Positions 1-4,961 of a stretch of DNA of 5,711 bases are shown here, piece by piece. How positions within the stretch are numbered: the first letter of the stretch is position 1; every line of letters begins with the position of its first letter. The notes below the pieces were generated by a model, which was not told the DNA's origin, ran no database searches, and worked only from the letters and a program-made list of their open reading frames with translations. Made by a program: the position numbers and the translations under genes. This DNA comes from JBFKUL01 sp041635755 (GTDB lineage Bacteria > Pseudomonadota > Gammaproteobacteria > Burkholderiales > SG8-39), in the NCBI GenBank assembly GCA_041635755.1, contig JBFKUL010000200.1:1-5711 (forward strand). Direction: 5' to 3'.

Positions 1-206
1 ATGAACAGCGGAATCGGCGCCAGCGCGAAGTTCTGCACCGAGTCGACGGCGTTGCGCACCAGCTGCATGACGCCGTTCTCGCCGCCCATGAAGATGAAGG
101 CGCCGATCAGGTTGGTGGCGAAGAACGCGAACACCACCGGCAAGCCCAGGGCCATGAAGGCGACCAGGGTGCCGAGCAGCACCAGCAGGATCGCGTACCA
201 GGTCAC
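1..206 (-). CDS. dctM: TRAP transporter large permease subunit (DctM family), N-terminal part
   Basis: This is the 12-TM-class large membrane subunit of a TRAP secondary transporter, which carries the sodium-coupled solute pathway in the inner membrane. Only the first 68 codons are present; the gene continues past the left edge. Translation from a GTG at 206-204 begins V/M-TWYAILLVLLGTLVAF and runs through a hydrophobic helix (about residues 4-22), the GLPVVFAFFATNLIGA stretch (21-36) and the GGENGVMQLVRN segment (41-52), ending in the typical LAPIPLF (62-68). This order is characteristic of DctM N-termini. The start was chosen because it is the only plausible start codon near the dctQ stop and lies 4 nt past it. 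There is no clear Shine-Dalgarno, so translational coupling to dctQ is likely. The family call is confident; the exact start is less so. Confidence 0.9.
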   Translation of the reverse strand, partial: MTWYAILLVLLGTLVAFMALGLPVVFAFFATNLIGAFIFMGGENGVMQLVRNAVDSVQNFALAPIPLF

Positions 207-210
207 GACA

Positions 211-735
211 CTAGACGCTTTGTCGCCGCGCCGCCCGCGATGGATCGTCCGGCTTCGCGGAACGCCACGCGAACTCGACGGCGAGGATCAGAAACACCGG
301 GGGCGCGAGCGCAAAGAGATACCACTCCGGAAACACGAAGGTCTCATGCACAACGTTGTTCTGCGAGTACGAGCGCCACAGCACGCGGCAGGCAAACACG
401 AAAAGCACGGTGCAGACGACCGCGCCGAAAGCGTCCGTCACGCGCTGCAGGCCGCTGCGCGCCTGGCGAGGCAATCGCTCGACGACGATCTCGATCGCGA
501 TGTGGCCCTGCTCGCGCAGCACCCAGGGCGCGGCGAGAAAGGTGATGGCATAGAGCAGATACTCGGTGACATCGAGCGTCCAGGGCATCGCGAACAGGCG
601 CAGCGTGCGCGAGGCCACGTCCAGGCACACGAGCACCGTCAGGACGCAGAGCATGGCGCCCGCGACGAGCGCGAGCGCATCGATCAGGCGGTCGAGCGCC
701 GAGCGCGGTCGAGCCGGCGGCGTTACCGCGGCCAA
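211..735 (-). CDS. dctQ: TRAP transporter small permease subunit (DctQ family)
   Basis: This 174-residue integral membrane protein matches the small TRAP subunit, which partners DctM in the inner membrane. Four hydrophobic segments are visible at about residues 19-40, 57-73, 102-121 and 136-157, the standard DctQ topology. Family hallmarks are the PWTLDVTEYLLY run (51-62) leading into TM2 and the REQGHIAIEIV motif (74-84) just after it. The start is uncertain. The frame opens with TTG at 735-733, no ATG or GTG precedes it, and the first in-frame ATG (654-652) would cut into TM1, so TTG is preferred. No Shine-Dalgarno lies upstream; instead a strong hairpin ends 9 nt before the start codon. 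It lies 49 nt after dctP and 4 nt before dctM, so the three form one unit. The substrate is set by DctP and cannot be inferred from this subunit. Confidence 0.92.
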   Translation of the reverse strand: MAAVTPPARPRSALDRLIDALALVAGAMLCVLTVLVCLDVASRTLRLFAMPWTLDVTEYLLYAITFLAAPWVLREQGHIAIEIVVERLPRQARSGLQRVTDAFGAVVCTVLFVFACRVLWRSYSQNNVVHETFVFPEWYLFALAPPVFLILAVEFAWRSAKPDDPSRAARRQSV

Positions 736-744
736 GGAAGGTCG

Positions 745-771
745 CGCGGGGCGCCGTCCGGGCGCCCCGCG
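745..771 (-). promoter_or_regulatory. Perfect 11-bp intercistronic hairpin between dctP and dctQ
   Basis: The arms CGCGGGGCGCC (745-755 on the plus strand) and GGCGCCCCGCG (761-771) are perfect reverse complements separated by a 5-nt loop. In the minus-strand transcript the stem forms 13 nt after the dctP stop and 9 nt before the dctQ start codon. It is not followed by a U-run, so it does not look like a simple intrinsic terminator. Known parallels in binding-protein-dependent uptake operons suggest that such hairpins protect the upstream mRNA from 3' decay or damp downstream expression, giving more binding protein than permease. That role here is inferred. Confidence 0.7.
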
Positions 772-784
772 TCTTGCCGTTGCG

Positions 785-1750
785 TCACTTGCCGCTGAGC
801 AGCGGGCGGATCTTCTTCACGAACTCCGGCTCGCCCTTGGCGAGATCTTCCCAGTAGATCTCCTCGGCATTGCGTGCGAAGGCATCGCCCATATTGACCA
901 CCTGGATACCGGCCGCCTTCTGCGCGGCCTCCTGCTCGGCGCTCTCGGCGGCGCGCCACTTCGGCCATTCGCCCTCGACCCACTCGGCCATGCGCGACAG
1001 GCAGGCGCGCTGCTCGCCCTCGAGCCCTTTCCACTTGTCGAGGTTCACCAGGATGGCGACCGCCGCGCTGATGAAGCCCGGGTCGTGGCGCACCTTGGTG
1101 TACTTCTGCCAGCCGAAGTCCTGGATGCCCCACAGCGGCCAGCCGTAGCCGTCGACCGCCCCGCGCTCGAGCGCGGTGTAGACCTCGGGCGGCGCCATGC
1201 GCACCGGGTTCGCGCCGAGCGACTTGAAGAACGCGTCGTAGATCGGCACCGAGCGCAGCCGGAAGCCGTCGAACTTGCCGCCGCTCGCGGGCTTCGTGGT
1301 GTACAGGTGGAACCGTACGCCGTTGAACAGATGCGTCAGGTAATAGGCGTTCAGCTTCTGGTTGTAGGACTCGTTGATCATCGCCCACGCGCCGTTCTTG
1401 CGCTGCTCGGCCGATTCGACGCGCGCGACGCTGATCACGTCGCCCGCCGGCACCGCGCCCCGGAAATAATTGGGTGGCCCGTAATGCACGTCGATCACGC
1501 CGCTCTTGAGCGCGTTCCACTGCTCGAGCGAGGGCACCGCTTCCGGACCCACTACGCTGATGTTGACCTTGCCCGCGCACTGCTTGTTGGTTTCCTCGAC
1601 GAAGCGCACGAACTGCTTGGCGACGATCGAGCGCACCGGCAGGAACGACGCGGCCTTCAGCTTGGCTTCTGCCGCACCTGCGGCCGGCGTCATGGCCACG
1701 GCCGCAATCGCCGAAGCGCACAGCGTGAGCCGTAGTTGCAATTTCTTCAT
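785..1750 (-). CDS. dctP: TRAP transporter solute-binding protein (DctP family)
   Basis: This 321-residue periplasmic protein captures the substrate and delivers it to DctQM. It starts with a Sec signal peptide: MKK, a hydrophobic core (about residues 5-22) and a likely cleavage site near AAGA/AEA (residues 26-27). The mature part shows DctP landmarks: an N-lobe strand KLKAASFLP (30-38), the G-x-D-like segment GVIDVHYGPPNYF (84-96), GFRLRSVP (162-169) whose R166 is the candidate carboxylate-binding arginine conserved in this family, and RGAVDGYGWP (196-205), the usual tGaVDG hinge motif. The many aromatic residues after it (GWPLWGIQDFGW) could line the pocket and hint at an organic acid, but the ligand is unknown. 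C58 and C249 could pair in the periplasm. The ATG at 1750 is certain because of a perfect ribosome binding site. It leads the dctPQM group, 70 nt after the hydroxyacyl-CoA dehydrogenase gene. Confidence 0.95.
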   Translation of the reverse strand: MKKLQLRLTLCASAIAAVAMTPAAGAAEAKLKAASFLPVRSIVAKQFVRFVEETNKQCAGKVNISVVGPEAVPSLEQWNALKSGVIDVHYGPPNYFRGAVPAGDVISVARVESAEQRKNGAWAMINESYNQKLNAYYLTHLFNGVRFHLYTTKPASGGKFDGFRLRSVPIYDAFFKSLGANPVRMAPPEVYTALERGAVDGYGWPLWGIQDFGWQKYTKVRHDPGFISAAVAILVNLDKWKGLEGEQRACLSRMAEWVEGEWPKWRAAESAEQEAAQKAAGIQVVNMGDAFARNAEEIYWEDLAKGEPEFVKKIRPLLSGK

Positions 1751-1753
1751 GGT

Positions 1754-1762
1754 CTCCTCCTC
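1754..1762 (-). promoter_or_regulatory. Strong Shine-Dalgarno of dctP
   Basis: Upstream of the dctP ATG the transcript reads GAGGAGGAGACCATG, which contains AGGAGG (1761-1756) with 5 nt to the start codon. It is by far the best ribosome binding site among the minus-strand genes here; lysR, the opine dehydrogenase gene and dctQ show none. This fits a need for abundant binding protein. Confidence 0.85.
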
Positions 1763-1780
1763 GTTGGATGCAGCAAAGCC

Positions 1781-1809
1781 AGTCTATCCATTGCCCCCTA
1801 CTGCGGCAA
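1781..1809 (-). promoter_or_regulatory. Possible sigma-70-type promoter for dctPQM
   Basis: On the minus strand a TTGCCG (1809-1804), a 17-nt spacer and TAGACT (1786-1781) each match 4 of 6 consensus bases. Transcription would begin near 1774 and give a leader of about 25 nt carrying the strong dctP ribosome binding site. The -35 overlaps the base of the hairpin at the end of the preceding gene. This is a pattern match only; in GC-rich genomes such weak matches occur by chance. Confidence 0.35.
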
Positions 1810-1838
1810 GCCGGAGCGCGTCAGCGCCGCGGCTTGCC
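1805..1838 (-). promoter_or_regulatory. Two-tier inverted repeat spanning the stop codon of the hydroxyacyl-CoA dehydrogenase gene
   Basis: The arms GGCAAGCCG (1805-1813) and CGGCTTGCC (1830-1838) are perfect 9-bp complements. Inside them GCGC (1816-1819) pairs with GCGC (1824-1827) across a 2-by-2 internal loop, leaving a 4-nt apical loop. The TGA stop (1823-1821) occupies most of that loop. No U-run follows, so it is not a classic intrinsic terminator. It could stabilise the upstream mRNA or separate the enzyme genes from dctPQM. By a rough base-composition estimate a 9-bp repeat somewhere in this GC-rich window is not surprising, so position is the main argument. Confidence 0.5.
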
Positions 1839-2801
1839 CGGCGGTGCGAGCAGCTGGAGGTGGCGGAACAGCGCGACGAAGCGCCCGACGAGCTCGCGCT
1901 GGTACTCGGAAAGGTCGCGTCCGCGCCAATCGTAAAAGCCTTCGCCCTCGCGGGCGCCGCGGCGACCCTCCTCCATCAGTCGCCGCACGATCGCGGGCGG
2001 CTCGTAGCGCGGCGCCTCGAGCGCGCGCGCCATCGCGCCCGAGGCGTAATAGAGGATATCGAGTCCGCCATAGTCGATGAACTCGCACACGCCCATGGCC
2101 GTATAGCGCGGTCCGAATCCGGCGCGCACCGCCTTATCGATATCCTCGGGCGTGGCGACGCCTTCTTCCACCAGCCGCGCCGCTTCGTTCATCGCCGCGG
2201 CCTGCAGCCGCGGCACGATGAAGCCCGGCGATGGTGCGCAGCGCACCACCACCTTGCCGGCCGATTCGAGCAACGCCTTGATCGACTCGAAGGTCTTCTC
2301 TTCGGTCGCCTTCGCCGGGCTCACCTCGACCAGCGGGATCAAGTAGGCGGGGTTCAGGAAGTGCGCATTGATGAAGCGCGCCGGCCGCGAGACCATCCCG
2401 GCCAGGGTGTCGGCGAGCATCGACGAGGTGGTCGAGGCGATGATCGCATCGGGCCGTGCATGCACACAGGCACGCGTGAATGCGTCGCGCTTTGCGTCGA
2501 GCGTTTCCGTGACGCCCTCGAAGATCACGTCGGCCTCGGCCAGTGCATGCGGCGCCGCTTCGTGCGGCAGCACGCGGATGCGTGCCAGGATCGCCCCGCG
2601 ATCGGCCTCGGCCAGCACGCCCAGATCGCGCAGCAGCGCGAGGTTCGACGCAATCTCCGCGAGCGCCGTCTCGCCGAGTCGCGCCGCGTCGCGCCCCGGG
2701 CGCGGCTTGAAATCGACGATGTCGACGCGGTAGCCCGCATAGGCGAACACGTGGCCGATGCCGCGCCCCATGCGTCCGGCACCGAGCGCCGCGATTCTCA
2801 T
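1821..2801 (-). CDS. 3-hydroxyacyl-CoA dehydrogenase family protein (NAD-dependent)
   Basis: This 326-residue cytosolic oxidoreductase is of the FadB/PaaH/3-hydroxybutyryl-CoA dehydrogenase class, close to the usual length for a stand-alone enzyme (about 280-320). The N-terminal Rossmann fold opens with GAGRMGRGIG (7-16) and has D30 after strand beta-2, indicating NAD(H) preference. The catalytic region carries TTSSM (124-128), AHFLNP (146-151) with the candidate catalytic H147, and E159. N205 lies in the domain-joining segment SPGFIVPRLQ...NEAARL (191-210). The C-terminal helical domain includes VRAGFGPR (225-232) and ends in the typical GEGFYDW (286-292). The substrate is probably a 3-hydroxyacyl-CoA, but relatives act on L-carnitine and L-gulonate, so this stays open. 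The ATG at 2801 overlaps the preceding stop as ATGA, implying coupled translation. The reading frame stays open further upstream, but the Rossmann motif right at this ATG fixes the start. Confidence 0.9.
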   Translation of the reverse strand: MRIAALGAGRMGRGIGHVFAYAGYRVDIVDFKPRPGRDAARLGETALAEIASNLALLRDLGVLAEADRGAILARIRVLPHEAAPHALAEADVIFEGVTETLDAKRDAFTRACVHARPDAIIASTTSSMLADTLAGMVSRPARFINAHFLNPAYLIPLVEVSPAKATEEKTFESIKALLESAGKVVVRCAPSPGFIVPRLQAAAMNEAARLVEEGVATPEDIDKAVRAGFGPRYTAMGVCEFIDYGGLDILYYASGAMARALEAPRYEPPAIVRRLMEEGRRGAREGEGFYDWRGRDLSEYQRELVGRFVALFRHLQLLAPPGKPRR

Positions 2802-3889
2802 CCCGATCGCGCTCCGGTATGCAGCAGCGCTCGCATCTCCTCGCGCGACAGGCGTGCAAGACCCAGGCTCTCGAGGGTGCGACCGCTTGAGCGCAGGTCG
2901 CGGCCAAGCACCGCCGAGCTGAGCGCAAGCAGGCCCCTCGCGACCGGACAGGCGACGCTCGCCCACGCGCACACCGAAACGAGAAACGCAAGCCCTTGCT
3001 CGACGTCCTCGCGCATGTAGCGGTGCTCGGCGAACACGATGTGCTCGCGCCAGTCCTTTGAGTCGGTGAGCTTCTGGTGCACTCGCCGCCCGTACATCCA
3101 CTCCTCGCCATCGGACCGGTAGTGATCCGCCAGCGGGAAATGCGGCGGTGCATAGTTGAGCGCCTCGCGCGCGGCGATGCGTTCGGCGTCGAGCGCATCG
3201 GTGACGCGCCGGATCGAGGGTTGCGTGCCCTCCTTGTGGATGTCCCAGCGCTCGAAGTGCTCGAGCGGCCCGGCGTTCATGAGGATGAGCGGCGGGTGGA
3301 TGATCGGGCCGGCGTTCATCAGCGCCGCCGACAGGGCGTCCTCCACCGGCTCGACCGCAGGGAAGGCGCGCTTCACCACGGCGAAGGCCTGTCGGTGCAC
3401 GCTTGCCGGGTACACGCCCGTCGGCAGCCGCGTCGCGCGCGCGGTGATCGCCGCCACGGCCGTTCCGTGCTTGCGCGTGAGCCAAGGCAGCGTCCCGGTT
3501 TCGGCGAAGGCGAACTGCGCACGGTTGCCCGCCTCGCGCACGATGCGGCTCATCAGCACGCTGCCGAAGGTGCCGGGCGCGAGAAACACGACCTGGCCGT
3601 CGGCCAGATGCGGCGCGATGCGTCTCGCATTGTCAGGCTGCGTGAAGGCCGGATCGGGCATGAAGGCGAGCTCGGCACCCGCAAGCGCCTCGCCGACGTC
3701 GTCCGTGATCCGCGCAATGCGTACCGCGCGCTCGCCTTTGGCGTCCTTGAGGGTAATGGCGCCGCTCGCGCGCAGCGCCGCGAGCGCATCGGCGTTGCGG
3801 CGCCACAAGCGCACCTCGTGGCCCTGCTCGGAGAGGTCGGCGGCCGCGGCGTAGGCGCCGTTGCCGCCGCCCAGAACGGCGATCTTCAT
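2798..3889 (-). CDS. Opine (octopine/nopaline) dehydrogenase family protein
   Basis: This 363-residue NAD(P)-dependent enzyme belongs to the family whose known members reversibly join an amino acid and a 2-oxo acid to form an opine. The Rossmann domain begins immediately with AVLGGGNGAYAAAADL (4-19) and HEVRLWRR (24-31). PDPAFTQ (79-85) and FLAPGTFGS (102-110) complete the nucleotide-binding half. The C-terminal domain has MNAGPIIHPPLILMNAG (191-207), whose H198 is the candidate catalytic histidine, and YMREDVEQGL (291-300), whose D295 is the likely acidic partner, matching the family His-Asp arrangement. Length fits (about 350-400). The start is the first ATG, placed at the Rossmann strand; no upstream start exists and no Shine-Dalgarno is evident. 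It follows lysR by 65 nt and overlaps the next gene by 4 nt. Many bacterial members have no known substrate, so octopine or nopaline themselves should not be assumed. Confidence 0.85.
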   Translation of the reverse strand: MKIAVLGGGNGAYAAAADLSEQGHEVRLWRRNADALAALRASGAITLKDAKGERAVRIARITDDVGEALAGAELAFMPDPAFTQPDNARRIAPHLADGQVVFLAPGTFGSVLMSRIVREAGNRAQFAFAETGTLPWLTRKHGTAVAAITARATRLPTGVYPASVHRQAFAVVKRAFPAVEPVEDALSAALMNAGPIIHPPLILMNAGPLEHFERWDIHKEGTQPSIRRVTDALDAERIAAREALNYAPPHFPLADHYRSDGEEWMYGRRVHQKLTDSKDWREHIVFAEHRYMREDVEQGLAFLVSVCAWASVACPVARGLLALSSAVLGRDLRSSGRTLESLGLARLSREEMRALLHTGARSG

Positions 3890-3954
3890 GCGTCGATGGG
3901 TATCGCAAGGAGCGAGCGCGGATCGTAGCGCAATCGGCGCATACGCGCGCCCGC

Positions 3955-4857
3955 CTAGTCAGCGAACAGCTCCACCAGGAGATCGCTCAGCCACCGGATC
4001 GCGGGATCGCGCTCGAAACGCTCATGCCAGTGCACCCCGACGTCGGCCGGGGGGATCGCAACCGGCGGCGGCAGCGTCTGCAGCCGCCCTTCCTGCGCGA
4101 AAGTGCGCGCAATGCGCGAGGGCAGCGTCAGCACCAGGTCGGTGCGCTCGAGCACCATCGGCAGCACGGTGAAGTGCGGCACCCGGAGCGCGATGCGGCG
4201 CGTCAGGTCATTGCGCTCGAGCGCCTGCTCGATCACGCGGTGACCGCTGCCCATCGAGGCAACGAGCGCGTGCGAGGCCTCGCGGAACCGGGCGCGCGTT
4301 AGTCGCCGGCCGATGACCGGATGGTCTGCGCGCAGCATGCAGACGTAGGGGTCGCGAAACAGCCGCCGCCTGCGCACCGGGTCGCGCAACTCGGGCAGAA
4401 AGCCGATGGCCAGATCGAGCGCCCCGGTGGCAAGCGCCTCGGCGATGTCCTCCGGCGCCAGCGACACCGCCTCGAGCTGCACCCCCGGGGCGAGGCGCTG
4501 CACGCGCTCGGCCAGCGGCGGCAGGAAGAAGATCTCGCCGATGTCCGACATGTAGAAGCGAAAGCGCCGCACCGAGCTCGCCGGGTCGAAGCCGGCGCCG
4601 TCGGCGAGCGCCGACTCGATCAGCGCGAGCGCGCGGTGCACCGGCTCGGCGAGCGTGCGCGCGAGCGGCGTGGGCTGCATGCCCTGCGGCGTGCGCACGA
4701 ATAGCGGATCGCCGAGCGACTGGCGCAGGCGCGAAAGCGCGTTCGACACCGCTGGCTGGGTGAGCCCGACGCGTGCCGCGGCGGCGGTGACGCCGCGCTC
4801 GCGGAGCACCGCGTCGAACACGCGCAGCAGGTTGAGGTCGAGCTCGCTCACATTCAT
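3955..4857 (-). CDS. LysR-type transcriptional regulator, NahR/DntR-like
   Basis: This 300-residue regulator has the standard LysR length. The winged helix-turn-helix occupies about residues 8-67: LNLLRVFDAVLRERGVTAAA, then the recognition region LTQPAVSNALSRLRQSLGD (32-50) and PLFVRTPQGMQPTPLA (51-66). A linker helix follows (68-88). The effector-binding domain starts near residue 97, with FRFYMSDIGEIFFLPPLAE (99-117), a pattern typical of the NahR/DntR/LinR subgroup whose known members respond to aromatic or organic acid inducers. GALDLAIGF (145-153) is the usual hinge-region strand. The ATG at 4857 is the only in-frame start at the helix-turn-helix boundary, as a stop lies four codons upstream. 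It has no Shine-Dalgarno. Being divergent from the oxidoreductase gene and first in the minus-strand row, it most likely controls both sides of the shared promoter region. Its effector is unknown. Confidence 0.93.
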   Translation of the reverse strand: MNVSELDLNLLRVFDAVLRERGVTAAAARVGLTQPAVSNALSRLRQSLGDPLFVRTPQGMQPTPLARTLAEPVHRALALIESALADGAGFDPASSVRRFRFYMSDIGEIFFLPPLAERVQRLAPGVQLEAVSLAPEDIAEALATGALDLAIGFLPELRDPVRRRRLFRDPYVCMLRADHPVIGRRLTRARFREASHALVASMGSGHRVIEQALERNDLTRRIALRVPHFTVLPMVLERTDLVLTLPSRIARTFAQEGRLQTLPPPVAIPPADVGVHWHERFERDPAIRWLSDLLVELFAD

Positions 4858-4873
4858 ATCGATGATTCATATC
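4852..4873. repeat. 9-bp direct repeat at the lysR start
   Basis: ATTCATATC occurs at 4852-4860 and again at 4865-4873, 13 bp apart start to start. The first copy covers the lysR start codon. The second forms the core of the inverted repeat ATGAT-TCAT-ATCAT (4862-4875). The spacing is a little over one helical turn, so adjacent protein binding on one face is plausible. A role as a LysR autoregulatory site is inferred. Confidence 0.45.
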
Positions 4874-4895
4874 ATGCTCTTCATCAATTTGACAA
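4866..4895 (-). promoter_or_regulatory. Possible lysR promoter
   Basis: On the minus strand TTGTCA (4895-4890, 5 of 6 consensus) is followed after 18 nt by TATGAA (4871-4866, 4 of 6). Transcription would start very close to the lysR ATG at 4857, implying a leaderless or nearly leaderless message, which fits the absence of a Shine-Dalgarno. This is a pattern-level prediction. Confidence 0.4.
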
Positions 4896-4918
4896 ATACG
4901 TTGGCAGGCGCCTAACCT
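4889..4918 (+). promoter_or_regulatory. Predicted sigma-70-type promoter of the iorA-like gene
   Basis: A perfect TTGACA (4889-4894) is followed after 18 nt by TAACCT (4913-4918), a weak -10 that keeps the TA and final T. Start of transcription would be near 4925, giving a leader of about 37 nt with GAGG at a good distance from the ATG. A strong -35 with a poor -10 suits an activator-dependent promoter, consistent with LysR control. Confidence 0.5.
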
Positions 4919-4921
4919 GCC
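4903..4921. repeat. Inverted repeat overlapping the predicted iorA -10
   Basis: GGCAGG (4903-4908) and CCTGCC (4916-4921) are perfect 6-bp complements around a 7-nt centre, and the left part also holds the 8-bp palindrome AGGCGCCT (4906-4913). The repeat covers the proposed -10 element, where a bound regulator would affect polymerase directly. Operator function is inferred. Confidence 0.4.
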
Positions 4922-4961
4922 CGGTCGCGTGCGCCCGCGCGCGACGATCGAGGATGTGGTG

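Larger units (their letters stand above)
4858..4961. promoter_or_regulatory. Divergent lysR / iorA control region
   Basis: This 104-bp gap between two divergent start codons is visibly AT-richer than the flanking genes, especially 4858-4902. It contains, left to right, the inverted repeat ATGAT-N4-ATCAT (4862-4875), the palindrome ATTTG-A-CAAAT (4887-4897) and the inverted repeat GGCAGG-N7-CCTGCC (4903-4921). A Shine-Dalgarno GAGG (4950-4953) lies 8 nt before the iorA ATG. LysR proteins commonly bind such divergent gaps at interrupted palindromes around T-N11-A; TTGGCAGGCGCCTAA (4901-4915) fits TT-N11-AA by pattern. Which element is the real operator cannot be settled by eye. Confidence 0.7.

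Noticed and set aside
1..798. A plus-strand open frame beginning at base 1
   Set aside because: It is antisense to dctM and dctQ, and its Arg/Gln/His-rich translation has no domain.
566..1735. A 389-codon open frame on the plus strand opposite dctQ and dctP
   Set aside because: It has the same shadow character: Arg/Ala/Leu-rich, no recognisable domain, and fully antisense to strongly supported genes.
1506..3020. A 504-codon open frame on the plus strand, opposite dctP and the hydroxyacyl-CoA dehydrogenase gene
   Set aside because: Its translation is low-complexity and rich in Arg, Ala and His with no domain pattern. It lies antisense to two genes with clear motifs. Long antisense frames are expected from GC-biased third positions.
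1821..3485. Extension of the hydroxyacyl-CoA dehydrogenase upstream to a 554-residue protein
   Set aside because: The extra residues lie out of frame over the opine dehydrogenase gene and look like shadow sequence. The Rossmann glycine motif starts directly after the ATG at 2801.
3077..3928. A 283-codon plus-strand open frame opposite the opine dehydrogenase gene
   Set aside because: No motifs and an Arg/His/Gly-rich composition. The minus strand has an intact Rossmann enzyme.
3890..3954. Possible promoter or terminator in the 65-bp gap between lysR and the opine dehydrogenase gene
   Set aside because: Only a 5-bp GGCGC/GCGCC pairing and weak TTGCGC/TACGAT-like strings are present, not better than chance at this base composition.
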